This document shows positions 8,148 to 17,313 of a stretch of DNA of 31,145 nucleotides, piece after piece (the first letter of the stretch is position 1; each line of letters opens with the position of its first letter). The DNA comes from Tubiluchus corallicola (Eukaryota > Priapulida > Priapulimorpha > Priapulimorphida > Tubiluchidae): positions 1 through 31,145 of the forward strand of contig JAQGDQ010002451.1 in NCBI GenBank assembly GCA_030141605.1, read 5' to 3'. The position numbers were made by a program, and so were the translations under genes. The notes beneath the pieces were generated by a model. The model had not been told where the DNA came from. It saw nothing but the letters and a program-made list of their open reading frames with translations, and made no database searches.

Positions 8148-10601
8148 ATGAAGATATCATATAATTGGCTAAAGGAGTATTTAAACGCAGATATTGAAAT
8201 AGATAGACTTACCACTATATTAACAGATATAGGTCTAGAAGTAGCGAACGTAGAGCAGTACGAAAGTATCAAAGGGAGCTTGGGAGGCTTGGTAGTAGGG
8301 TTGGTAAAGACCAAAGAAAAACATCCTAATGCAGACAAACTAAGTATTACTACTGTAAATATTGATGCTGATGAAGATTTACAAATAGTCTGTGGAGCAT
8401 CTAATGTAGCTGCTGGTCAAAAGGTAGTAGTGGCTACCGTAGGCACAATACTGTACGATGGGAATGAGTCTTTTAAAATAAAAAAGTCAAAAATACGTGG
8501 CGAATTATCGCAAGGAATGATATGCAGTGAAAAAGAAATAGGTGTAGGCACAAATGATTCGGGTATAATGGCATTGCCTCCAGATGTAAAGATAGGAACA
8601 TTGGCAAAAGATTATTTCGATGTGGAGAGGGATGTGGTAATAGAAATAGACCTAACACCCAATCGCATAGATGCTGCCTCTCACGTGGGTGTAGCCCGCG
8701 ATGTAGCTGCCTACTTGAAACAGACAGAAATGGTTGGATATACATTGCCTTCTGTGGAGAGTTTTAAAGTGAACAATACAGACAATCCTATACAAGTAAC
8801 AGTAAAAGATTCGCAACTTTGCCCACGATATGCAGGAGTAACTATCTTTAATGTAAAGGTGAAACCTTCGCCTACGTGGCTGCAAAATAGGCTAAAAGCC
8901 ATTGGGCTAAATCCTATCAACAATATAGTAGATGCTACTAATTATGTTCTTCTCGAATTAGGACAACCACTTCACGCCTTTGATGCTGACAAGATAGAAG
9001 GCGGGGAAATAATAGTAAAAACACTACCAAAAGATAGTCTTTTTATTACTTTGGATGGAGAAGAAAGGAAACTACACACTGATGACCTAATGATATGTAA
9101 TTCCAAAGAGCCAATGTGTATTGCAGGAGTGTTAGGGGGTATTAAATCTGGAGTAACAAATATTACACAAAACATTTTCTTAGAAAGTGCTTATTTCAAT
9201 TCTGTATCCGTAAGAAAAACAGCTAAACGACACGGGTTAAATACTGACGCTTCGTATCGCTTTGAGAGAGGTGTAGACCCCAACATCACATTGTATGCCC
9301 TTAAAAGAGCCGCATTGCTTATACAGGAAATAGCAGGCGGTGAAATATCCTCAGAAATAGTAGATATGTATCCTCAGCCTACTCCACATTTTGAAGTAGT
9401 GCTTCGTTATGACACTGTAAATAGGCTATTGGGCAACACTATAAAGAAGGACACAATCAAAAATATACTTGTGGCTCTTGAAATAGAAATTATTCAAGAA
9501 ACTGATGAAAAGCTACAACTTAGCATACCTCCTTACAGAGTAGATGTACAAAGAGAAGTGGACGTAATAGAGGAAATACTACGGATATATGGTTACAACA
9601 ATATAAAATATACTACTTTTTTAAAATCTACTTTACAGTATAGTGCTACTATTGATGATAATCAACTGAAAAACAATGTAGGAAATATGCTTGCAAGCAG
9701 GGGGTTTAATGAGATAATGACTAATTCATTAACTACAAAAAACTACTATGACAATAAAAAACTCTTCCCAGAGGAAGGGCTTGTAAATATTCTCAATCCA
9801 TTAAGTTTAGAATTAAATATTTTAAGGCAAACATTATTGTTCAATGGGTTAGAAGCTATTGCTTACAACATCAACCACCAAAATACAAACTTAAAACTAT
9901 ATGAATTTGGAAAAACTTATCATCTTAGAAAAATAGATAGCAGTAACTCCGTTAGAAATTATACGGAACAACAGTATTTAAGTTTACTACTTACAGGAAC
10001 AAACATTTCTAAACATTGGCAAGCAAGTAAACAACAACAAGACCCCTTTTTTGATATTAAAGTCCGATTCGAAAGTCTGTTTAACTATCTCAATGTGAAT
10101 GTTGAAGAAATTGACAAAAAAGTATTTTCTAATGATATATTTAGTCTAGGACTCAATTACACCACTAAAGACAATGTAACCATTGCAGAAATAGGTTATG
10201 TACAAAATACTATTCTTGAAAAATTTGATATTAAAACAGAGGTATCTTGGGCTAATATTTATTGGGATAGATTATTAGAAAATATCAACCCTAATGGTGT
10301 CAAGTATAAGCCTATTTCCAAATATCCGGAGGTAACTCGAGATCTTGCTCTGCTCATAGATAAGCATACCACTTTTGCAGAAGTGGAGAAAATAGCCTAT
10401 GAAACAGAGAAAAAATTGTTGAAAAAAGTAACTCTATTCGATGTGTACGAAGGGAACAAAATAGAAGAAGGGAAGAAGTCATATGCGATTAATTTTGTTT
10501 TACAAGATGTAAATAAAACCCTAACGGAAAAGCAGATTAATAAAGTAATGGAGCAGTTTATTGCTAATTATAAAAAACAACTTAATGCAGAAATAAGATA
10601 A
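8148..10601 (+). CDS. pheT: Phenylalanyl-tRNA synthetase beta subunit
   Basis: This is the beta chain of the cytoplasmic alpha2-beta2 enzyme that charges tRNA-Phe; beta binds the tRNA and edits Tyr-tRNA-Phe. Its 817 residues follow the bacterial long form: an EMAP/OB tRNA-binding domain at about 42-152, the B3/4 editing domain at about 210-400 (N-I-V-D-A-T-N-Y at 259-266, H-A-F-D at 276-279, A-S-Y-R-F-E-R-G at 368-375), a B5 domain at about 410-480, a catalytic-like core, and an FDX-ACB anticodon-binding domain over the last 95 or so residues (Y-P-E-V-T-R-D-L-A-L). pheS is not adjacent, so the subunit genes are split. The stop shares one base with the ATG of the next gene, implying coupling. 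Confidence 0.97.
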   Translation: MKISYNWLKEYLNADIEIDRLTTILTDIGLEVANVEQYESIKGSLGGLVVGLVKTKEKHPNADKLSITTVNIDADEDLQIVCGASNVAAGQKVVVATVGTILYDGNESFKIKKSKIRGELSQGMICSEKEIGVGTNDSGIMALPPDVKIGTLAKDYFDVERDVVIEIDLTPNRIDAASHVGVARDVAAYLKQTEMVGYTLPSVESFKVNNTDNPIQVTVKDSQLCPRYAGVTIFNVKVKPSPTWLQNRLKAIGLNPINNIVDATNYVLLELGQPLHAFDADKIEGGEIIVKTLPKDSLFITLDGEERKLHTDDLMICNSKEPMCIAGVLGGIKSGVTNITQNIFLESAYFNSVSVRKTAKRHGLNTDASYRFERGVDPNITLYALKRAALLIQEIAGGEISSEIVDMYPQPTPHFEVVLRYDTVNRLLGNTIKKDTIKNILVALEIEIIQETDEKLQLSIPPYRVDVQREVDVIEEILRIYGYNNIKYTTFLKSTLQYSATIDDNQLKNNVGNMLASRGFNEIMTNSLTTKNYYDNKKLFPEEGLVNILNPLSLELNILRQTLLFNGLEAIAYNINHQNTNLKLYEFGKTYHLRKIDSSNSVRNYTEQQYLSLLLTGTNISKHWQASKQQQDPFFDIKVRFESLFNYLNVNVEEIDKKVFSNDIFSLGLNYTTKDNVTIAEIGYVQNTILEKFDIKTEVSWANIYWDRLLENINPNGVKYKPISKYPEVTRDLALLIDKHTTFAEVEKIAYETEKKLLKKVTLFDVYEGNKIEEGKKSYAINFVLQDVNKTLTEKQINKVMEQFIANYKKQLNAEIR

Positions 10602-10873
10602 TGAGCACAGAGAACAGACCTATTTGGATAGATGTAAGAGATATTAAAGAATACAAAAAACACCATTTAGAAGGTGCTATTAACATTCCTTGTAAAGAGA
10701 TAAAGGATAGGATAAAGGACTTGACTGCTAACTTCGACCAAGAATTATGGGTCTATTGTAAATCAGGGTTACGCTCAAAATCAGCTTGTCGAACATTACG
10801 AAAAATGGGCTTTACCAATGTTGTTAATAAAGGAACTTTAAAAGAACTGCTTTCGCAAAAAGAGATTATTTAA
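10601..10873 (+). CDS. Single-domain rhodanese-like sulfurtransferase
   Basis: A 90-residue cytoplasmic protein with no signal peptide. It holds one rhodanese domain: I-D-V-R-D at 10-14 and E-G-A-I-N-I-P at 24-30, then the active-site loop C-K-S-G-L-R-S with Cys53 as the expected persulfide carrier, and the G-F-x-N-V-x-N-x-G end. The six-residue loop is typical of sulfurtransferases such as GlpE/PspE rather than Cdc25-like phosphatases. It is slightly shorter than GlpE (about 108). TAATG joins it to pheT, so the two are co-transcribed, but no functional link is obvious. The physiological sulfur acceptor cannot be told from sequence. Confidence 0.88.
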   Translation: MSTENRPIWIDVRDIKEYKKHHLEGAINIPCKEIKDRIKDLTANFDQELWVYCKSGLRSKSACRTLRKMGFTNVVNKGTLKELLSQKEII

Positions 10874-11106
10874 GAACAAAAAGGCGAAAAATAAAAATTA
10901 GGGAAAATCAAAGCATCGCTTCTTGGTTCTTTGGGTAATTATACCCCAACATAATAAAGGATTGAATTAAACAAACAAAATACCCATAAGCCTGCTTTGT
11001 CTTTTATTTTCGGAGATAGAGAGGCTATTCTTTCATTATTATTTTCTTTTCGTCATTTTTTTTATAGCTTTGTTTATAGCAGGTTCTATAAAAAAGAGGC
11101 AATCCT
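10874..11106 (+). other. Intergenic region before the PUL regulator
   Basis: 233 bases without a gene. A short imperfect hairpin (TTGGGTA … TACCCcAA, loop of 4, one bulged base) lies at 10931-10949 without a T-run. The 3' part is very T-rich and holds the candidate promoter described separately. I see no RNA gene or conserved riboswitch. Confidence 0.4.
11042..11080 (+). promoter_or_regulatory. Candidate promoter of the PUL regulator, with a repeated octamer over the -7 box
   Basis: TAGCTTTG at 11065-11072 matches TAnnTTTG. The -33 position, 18 bases upstream, reads TTC rather than TTG. The octamer TTTATAGC occurs twice, at 11061-11068 and 11073-11080, a 12-base period that straddles the -7 box and could be a binding site. 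The ATG lies 34 bases downstream, preceded by AAGAGG. Confidence 0.45.
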
Positions 11107-13872
11107 ATGATAAGAGTCTTTGAAAAAACATATTTTTATTTCTTTGTATTACTACTCTTTTTTTATTTCAATTCCTTTTCACAAATAAAAACTGTCGGTA
11201 CTCCTTACGTAACATCTTTTACAAAAACAGACTACAAAGCAGGAAGACAAAACTGGGATATTGTTCAAGACAACGATGGTTTTATGTATTTTGCCAACAA
11301 CAAAGGGGTGCTTGTGTATGATGGTGCTAATTGGAACTTATACCCTATTAAAAATAGTATTGTGCGTTCACTATGTGCTGGTAAGGATGGAGCAGTCTTT
11401 GTTGGAGCTGATAGTGAATTTGGAGTTTTGAAAAAAGATAGTTTGGGGAAAATACAGTACACCTCTTTCTCTAATCTGATAGATTCATTGCCAAAAACAG
11501 TTAATATTTGGTCTATTGCCTGTGTTGATGACAAGGTGTTGTTTCGTTCTAAGTCTTTTTTGTTTGTATATAGTAACAATACGTTGCAGCATTTTTATTT
11601 CTCTGATGGTATTACAGGTATTATTTCACATAGGAAGAACATATATTTGTTAGATGGACTTGGAAGTATATTTAAGTGCATAATTCAAGAAAAACATAAT
11701 GAAGTAAAATTTGAGTATATATGTAATAACAGCTTGTTGCAACATTCAGAGATTAGAAAAATGATAGTTGTCAATGATTATATCTTGATTGCTACTTTAA
11801 ACAAAGGTTTATTTACCTTTAAAGACGGTAGTCTTAAACTGTCAAATATAAATTGCAATGACTTTTTGATACAAAATAGGATATTTAGTTGTGATGTGCT
11901 GAATGGCAGTTATTTATCTTTTGGGACTATCTTAAACGGATTAATAATTACAGACTTACAAGGTAATATCATTCATCATTTCAACAATAAGAATGGGCTT
12001 TATAATAATACTGTTCTTTCGTTATTTTTTGATAGAGAGAACAACCTTTGGGTGGGTTTAGATGATGGCATTACATATGTAGAAACAAATTCTTCTTTTT
12101 CTAAATATTTTGAAGGTGCAGCAGGCTATGTAGCAAAAGAGTTCAATGGAAAAATTTATTTAGGAACAAACCAAGGACTTTTTGAAAAACCTATCGAAGA
12201 CCACAGCGAGACGCTACTTGTAGAGGAGGTAAAGGCACAGGTATGGGATCTGCAAGTAATTGATAATAAACTCTTTTGCTCCGACAACGAAGGATTTTTA
12301 ACAATAGATAAGGATAACAACAAAAAACGTATTTTCAATATTGCAGGTGGAGAAGGAATAACAAAATTAGATGATAAGTTATTGATAGCTAGCACCTACG
12401 AAGACCTTTTTCTCTTACAGAAAAAGAATGACATATGGGAAACAAAATGTAAGGTTAAAGGGTATAAAGAAGGAGGAAGAAATATAACAAGATTTGGAGA
12501 TAAAATAATACTAAACACAGGAAGAGTAAAAATACTTGAAATGAATAATACTTTCGATAGTGTTGTAAATATAGAAACTTGTGATAGTTTGACAAATATT
12601 TTTTACGGGTTTGGTACTGTTTTTTATGATGGTAGTAATTTTTTTAACTACCAGCAAGGCAAGTTAAAAAGAAACAAGTATTTAAGTAATATGTTTAATA
12701 AGCATACAGTAAATTACTTAACAGAACTACCCAGTGGAGATGTATGGTTTATAGAAAATGAGCAATTAGGCTTTATTTCGAGAAATGATATAGAAACAAA
12801 AAACTATGTAAAAGAAAATTTTGAACTGAAAGATGGTTTGATAGATAATTTTAAATATCTCTATGCACTAGATGATAATAACATAATTGTAGGAACTGCA
12901 TATGGTTTTTTACACTATGACGCAAAATATGAAAAGAAAAATAAAGTAAAATACAACACATTTATTAATAAAATAGAGGCTTTGAGCAATTCAAACTCTG
13001 TATTATTCTCAGGTCATTACTCTGATAGCAATTGGCAATTTCCTGTAAGAACAAGCTGTAACAATATCCGATTTTATTACAGTACTCCTTTTTATGGTTA
13101 TAAAAAGGAGGTGCAATATTACTCTAAGTTAGAGGGGGTTGATGATGAGTGGAAACACACTGAAAATACTTTTAAAGAGTACTTCAACCTATCCCCAAAA
13201 ACTTACACTTTTAAAGTTAAGGCAATGGACATTTACAATTACGAGACAAGTGTAACGGAGATAAAGCTCGTTGTGCTACCCTCTTGGTACAACAATTGGT
13301 TTTCTTATGCTTTATACGCACTATTTTTATGTCTTTCAATTTATTATCTATCTATTTGGACTTACAAAAGGAAACATAGGTTAGAGCTTAAAAAGAAAAA
13401 AATATTAGAACAAAAACTGACACTATTAAAAAATGAGCAACTGAAAACAGAAATCAACTACAAAACAAGGGAGTTGGCAAATTTTGCAAAAGGAATAGTT
13501 TTAAAAAACGAATTTTTAAATACAATAAAAAATGAAATTAAGAAAAATACTATAAATGCCAACCTTAATTTGAGAACTATTGTCCGAAAAATAGAGAATA
13601 ATATTAAAAATAAAAAAGAAGAGAAAGTCTTTGAAGAATGCTTTAACCAAGTTCACGAAGATTTTTTAAAAAAACTCAATGAAAAACATCCTAATTTATC
13701 TCCCGCTGAAATAAGAATATGTACTTATTTAAGAATGAACCTCTCTAACAAAAAAATTTCTTCCCTTAGAAATATATCTACCAAAAGTGTAGAAGTTATT
13801 CGCAGTAGAATACGAAAAAAGATGAAATTGGAAAGCAAAACAAATTTAGTAAAATACATTATGGATATATAA
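11107..13872 (+). CDS. Membrane-spanning PUL regulator: periplasmic propeller, Y_Y_Y domain, TM helix, LuxR-type HTH
   Basis: A 921-residue protein with an N-terminal signal/anchor (about 8-26). A long periplasmic region follows, with beta-propeller repeats of the two-component-regulator type (for example N-L-W-V-G-L-D-D-G-I-T at about 313-323). Next come a Y_Y_Y domain (about 655-725), one transmembrane helix (about 730-752) and a basic, helical, coiled-coil-like segment (about 754-860). The last 58 residues are a LuxR/GerE-type helix-turn-helix (L-S-P-A-E-I-R-I-C-T … S-V-E-V-I-R-S-R-I-R-K-K). There is no histidine kinase, receiver or ATP-binding motif. The protein therefore looks like a one-component sensor that binds a sugar or glycan fragment in the periplasm and acts on DNA from the membrane. 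It sits just upstream of susC in the same direction, 376 bases away, which makes susC its likely target. Confidence 0.85.
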   Translation: MIRVFEKTYFYFFVLLLFFYFNSFSQIKTVGTPYVTSFTKTDYKAGRQNWDIVQDNDGFMYFANNKGVLVYDGANWNLYPIKNSIVRSLCAGKDGAVFVGADSEFGVLKKDSLGKIQYTSFSNLIDSLPKTVNIWSIACVDDKVLFRSKSFLFVYSNNTLQHFYFSDGITGIISHRKNIYLLDGLGSIFKCIIQEKHNEVKFEYICNNSLLQHSEIRKMIVVNDYILIATLNKGLFTFKDGSLKLSNINCNDFLIQNRIFSCDVLNGSYLSFGTILNGLIITDLQGNIIHHFNNKNGLYNNTVLSLFFDRENNLWVGLDDGITYVETNSSFSKYFEGAAGYVAKEFNGKIYLGTNQGLFEKPIEDHSETLLVEEVKAQVWDLQVIDNKLFCSDNEGFLTIDKDNNKKRIFNIAGGEGITKLDDKLLIASTYEDLFLLQKKNDIWETKCKVKGYKEGGRNITRFGDKIILNTGRVKILEMNNTFDSVVNIETCDSLTNIFYGFGTVFYDGSNFFNYQQGKLKRNKYLSNMFNKHTVNYLTELPSGDVWFIENEQLGFISRNDIETKNYVKENFELKDGLIDNFKYLYALDDNNIIVGTAYGFLHYDAKYEKKNKVKYNTFINKIEALSNSNSVLFSGHYSDSNWQFPVRTSCNNIRFYYSTPFYGYKKEVQYYSKLEGVDDEWKHTENTFKEYFNLSPKTYTFKVKAMDIYNYETSVTEIKLVVLPSWYNNWFSYALYALFLCLSIYYLSIWTYKRKHRLELKKKKILEQKLTLLKNEQLKTEINYKTRELANFAKGIVLKNEFLNTIKNEIKKNTINANLNLRTIVRKIENNIKNKKEEKVFEECFNQVHEDFLKKLNEKHPNLSPAEIRICTYLRMNLSNKKISSLRNISTKSVEVIRSRIRKKMKLESKTNLVKYIMDI

Positions 13873-14086
13873 ATAATGGGAAGTAAAAATAAACCTTACC
13901 TATAATATTTCTATTATTAAAAATGAACAGAGTTTCTAATAATATTTGTTGATTGAAGCAAACATATAATAGCCATTTTTAGCCTAACTCATTAATTTTC
14001 TCTTAAAAAAAGAGTTTATTTGTTGTATGGTGCTTTTAAATAAAATATAAATATTATTTGTCTGATAATCTGCACTTTATCATTTC

Positions 14087-14140
14087 TTTTGTTAAGTTTT
14101 TGTTAAGGTAAAATCTCCATCTATTAGGTTTTTGTTATGG
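14087..14140 (+). promoter_or_regulatory. Candidate operator: three direct repeats upstream of susC
   Basis: TTTTGTTAAG (14087-14096), TTTTTGTTAAGG (14097-14108) and TTTTTGTTATGG (14129-14140) share the core TTTTGTTA. The cores start at 14087, 14098 and 14130, so they are 11 and 32 bases apart, close to one and three helical turns, which would put them on one face of the DNA. The third repeat ends 7 bases before the TTTG of the candidate -33 box, a typical activator position. A related TTTGTTGTATGG lies at 14019-14030. Binding by the upstream LuxR-type regulator is inferred. Confidence 0.45.
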
Positions 14141-14147
14141 TAGAATA

Positions 14148-14180
14148 TTTGCATTAAGCTACTCTCTTCATATACATTTA
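14148..14180 (+). promoter_or_regulatory. Candidate susC promoter
   Basis: TTTG at 14148-14151, a 21-base spacer, and TACATTTA at 14173-14180 (TAnnTTTG with the last base changed). This would start transcription near 14185 and give a leader of about 64 bases before the susC ATG. The imperfect -7 box fits an activator-dependent promoter. Confidence 0.45.
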
Positions 14181-14248
14181 CCCCTCAAAAACATATTAAA
14201 CAGCTTATAACTTATTGAGTTTCATATTATCAAAAAATTTATGTCAAA

Positions 14249-17200
14249 ATGATAAAAAAAGCAATTTCATCTTTACTATTATTTGTAGCACTTTGCTCTT
14301 TTCTAAAAGCACAGGATTTTATAATAACAGGACAAGTTTTTGACCCAGACAATGAGCCTTTACCCGGAGCTACTGTTTTAGTAAAAGGAAGTACCACAGG
14401 AACAATAACTGATATAGATGGTAGATACACTATAAAAACCCCAGATGATAACCAAACTCTTGTATTTTCCTTTGTAGGAATGGAAACACAAGAAAGTCCT
14501 ATTGACGGACGCATTAAAATAGATGTTGTATTACAATCTGGTGCAGTAAGTTTAGACGAAATTGTTGCTATTGGCTACGGAGTGCAAGAAAAAAGTCTTG
14601 TTACAGGTTCTATTTCAAAGATTAACGCAGAAGAAATTACCAGTACTCCTGTGTTGAGAGTAGAGCAATCGTTACAAGGAAGAACAGCCGGAGTACAAGT
14701 AGTGCAAAACTCAGGTTCTCCAGGGGCTGGCTTGACTGTCAGAATCAGAGGAACAGGAACTACTGGCAATAGCGACCCCTTGTGGGTAGTAGATGGGATG
14801 CCTACAGGAGGTATTGATTTTCTTAACCCAGGAGATATTGAGTCGATGGAAATATTAAAAGATGCTGCCTCATCAGCAATATATGGAGCAAGAGGAGCTA
14901 ATGGTGTAGTAATTATTACAACGAAACAAGGACGGCAAATGGAGAAGGCAGAAATCAGTTTTGAGTCCTATTATGGAATACAAACAGCGTGGAAACAATT
15001 AGACCTGTTAAATGCAGAACAATATGCCACTATAGTAAACGAAGCCCACGTCAATGGAGGAGAAGCTCCTATTTTTGATGTTCAAGACATTGTAAATAGG
15101 GTGGGAACGGGAACAAATTGGCAAGATGAAGTATTTACAACTGCTCCTATCCAAAATCACCAGCTAACAATTAGAGGAGGAGATAATAAAAAAACATACG
15201 CTATAACAGGTTCCTACTTCAAACAAGATGGGATAATAGGAGGGAAAGACAAATCAGACTACGAAAGATTAACGACAAGGTTCAACTCTAAAAGAGAAAT
15301 ACTTAAATGGTTCAACTTGACTACCAATATTTCTTTTAGTCACGCTACTAAAAATAGTTTGGATGAAAATAATGAGTTCGGCTCTATTTTAAGTAGTGCT
15401 ATAAATATGGATCCCATAACTCCGGTAAGGGACGAGAATGGAGACTATGGGAAGAGTAATTATGTAGGAAGCGAAATTGTGAATCCAGTAGCGAAGATAG
15501 ACTATACAAACAATACTTCCATATTGGATAAACTTTTGGGAGGTATTATAGCAGAATTTAACTTAATGAAAGGGCTTAATTTTACAACTAACTTTAATAT
15601 AGATTTGGCCTATCAGGTTGTTGATATTTTCTCCCCCGTATACAACTTGACTCCTGCATACAGGAATGACATAAGTAATGTAAGTAAAGAATTTAACAAA
15701 TGGGAAACGTGGTTGTGGGAAAATGTTCTTACATACAACACACAAATCGATAAACATGATTTTTTAATTTTGGGAGGTACTACTGCTCAAGCATCTCGAT
15801 GGGAAAATTTATATGGATTTAGAGAGGGTGTCCCCAATGATGATATAAGCTTTGCATTTCTTAGTTCAACAACTATTGCTAATTCAGACAGAGTATCTGG
15901 AAGTGCATCGCATAATTCTCTGGCATCTTATTTTACAAGATTGAACTATTCGTTCAACAAAAAGTATTTGTTTTCCTCTACTGTTAGAGTTGATGGTTCA
16001 TCAAGATTTGGCACAAACAACAAGTATGCAGTATTCCCATCATTTTCAGCAGGATGGGTTTTATCCAGAGAGAACTTTATGTACGATGTAGATTTCTTAG
16101 ATTTTTTAAAACTTAGATTAAGTTGGGGACAAAATGGAAACCAAGAAATAGGAGATAATAGATATGCTGCATTAGTAGAAGGAGGGAGAAATTATGTATG
16201 GGGAGACATTATCTATAATGGCTCCTCGCCTGCGGGTCTTAGCAACCCTGATATAAAATGGGAAACAAGCGAACAGACAGACATTGGCTTAGATATGAGA
16301 TTCTTAGGCAACAAAATAGAGTTAAATGTTGATTTTTATCTGAAAAAAACAAAGGACTTGTTGGTAGATATACCCGTGCCTGATTACTTGGGAATGGGCT
16401 GGGCTACTGGCAATGCAGGCGATGTAGAAAATAGAGGTTTCGAATTAGACTTTACTTATAGAGATAAGGTGGGAAAACTTTCTTATAGTATTGGAGGTAA
16501 TATTTCTACTTACAGAAATAAGGTTACATATTTGGGAACAGATAATGGCATATTAGATGGAGCTACTTGGGGACCTGGTGGCACACATTTAATATCAAGA
16601 GCAGAAGTAGGGTACCCTATTGGATACTTTTATGGCTATGTTACTGATGGTATATTTCAAAACCAAGCAGAAATAAATGCCCACGCAAATGAAAGTGGTG
16701 AGCTTTTACAGCCTGATGCTCAACCCGGAGATATTAGATTTCAAGATATAAACAATGATGGGGTAATAGACGACAAAGACAGAACTATGATAGGTAATCC
16801 TCATCCTGATTTTTTATATGGTATTAATTTTTCTTTGGATTACCAAAACTTTGATTTAAGTGTTTTCATACAAGGTTCGCAAGGAAACGACATCTACAAT
16901 GGAACTATAAGGGAAGATTTGCAAAATGTAAATAAAGCAACTAGTTCACTTAATAGATGGACTAGTGAAGGTACAAGCAATAGCGAGCCTAGAGTAACAA
17001 CAAAAGATAATAATAAAAATTCAAGAGTTTCTGACCGATTTGTTGAAGATGGTTCATTTATGAGGCTGAAAAACATTCAACTGGGTTATTCATTACCTAA
17101 AAACATAACAGAGAAAATAAATGTTAGAAAGTTACGGATATATGTATCTGCTCAAAACTTATTTACAATTACTAATTACAGCGGTTTTGACCCTGAAATA

Positions 17201-17293
17201 GGTACTAATGGATCAACCTTAGATTTAGGTATAGACAGGGGTTTTTATCCTCAACCAAGGATGTTTTTAACAGGAATAAACCTTACTTTTTAA
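14249..17293 (+). CDS. SusC/RagA-family TonB-linked outer-membrane transporter
   Basis: A 1014-residue TonB-dependent importer that, with SusD, takes up oligosaccharides across the outer membrane. In order it has a signal peptide (1-21, cut after L-K-A), a carboxypeptidase-D-like N-terminal extension (about 26-96, with P-L-P-G-A-T-V at 38-44 and G-x-Y around 58-60), a TonB box region (L-D-E-I-V-A-I-G-Y-G at 102-111), a plug (about 115-228, with V-R-I-R-G at 164-168, A-S-S-A-I-Y-G-A-R-G at 207-216 and V-V-I-I-T-T-K-Q-G at 220-228), and a barrel ending in L-T-F. It lacks the anti-sigma-interacting N-terminal extension, which fits control by the upstream regulator rather than by an ECF sigma/anti-sigma pair. 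SusD follows after 20 bases. Confidence 0.95.
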   Translation: MIKKAISSLLLFVALCSFLKAQDFIITGQVFDPDNEPLPGATVLVKGSTTGTITDIDGRYTIKTPDDNQTLVFSFVGMETQESPIDGRIKIDVVLQSGAVSLDEIVAIGYGVQEKSLVTGSISKINAEEITSTPVLRVEQSLQGRTAGVQVVQNSGSPGAGLTVRIRGTGTTGNSDPLWVVDGMPTGGIDFLNPGDIESMEILKDAASSAIYGARGANGVVIITTKQGRQMEKAEISFESYYGIQTAWKQLDLLNAEQYATIVNEAHVNGGEAPIFDVQDIVNRVGTGTNWQDEVFTTAPIQNHQLTIRGGDNKKTYAITGSYFKQDGIIGGKDKSDYERLTTRFNSKREILKWFNLTTNISFSHATKNSLDENNEFGSILSSAINMDPITPVRDENGDYGKSNYVGSEIVNPVAKIDYTNNTSILDKLLGGIIAEFNLMKGLNFTTNFNIDLAYQVVDIFSPVYNLTPAYRNDISNVSKEFNKWETWLWENVLTYNTQIDKHDFLILGGTTAQASRWENLYGFREGVPNDDISFAFLSSTTIANSDRVSGSASHNSLASYFTRLNYSFNKKYLFSSTVRVDGSSRFGTNNKYAVFPSFSAGWVLSRENFMYDVDFLDFLKLRLSWGQNGNQEIGDNRYAALVEGGRNYVWGDIIYNGSSPAGLSNPDIKWETSEQTDIGLDMRFLGNKIELNVDFYLKKTKDLLVDIPVPDYLGMGWATGNAGDVENRGFELDFTYRDKVGKLSYSIGGNISTYRNKVTYLGTDNGILDGATWGPGGTHLISRAEVGYPIGYFYGYVTDGIFQNQAEINAHANESGELLQPDAQPGDIRFQDINNDGVIDDKDRTMIGNPHPDFLYGINFSLDYQNFDLSVFIQGSQGNDIYNGTIREDLQNVNKATSSLNRWTSEGTSNSEPRVTTKDNNKNSRVSDRFVEDGSFMRLKNIQLGYSLPKNITEKINVRKLRIYVSAQNLFTITNYSGFDPEIGTNGSTLDLGIDRGFYPQPRMFLTGINLTF

Positions 17294-17313
17294 CAACATA
17301 AATACAATTGAAA

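Larger units (their letters stand above)
13873..14248 (+). other. Intergenic region between PUL regulator and susC
   Basis: 376 AT-rich bases with no ORF of note. The first half shows no clear terminator. A short inverted repeat, CTCTT-A5-AAGAG, lies near 14000-14014. The second half holds three TTTTGTTA repeats and a candidate promoter (separate entries). The length and the regulator just upstream suggest the control region of the susC operon. Confidence 0.6.
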
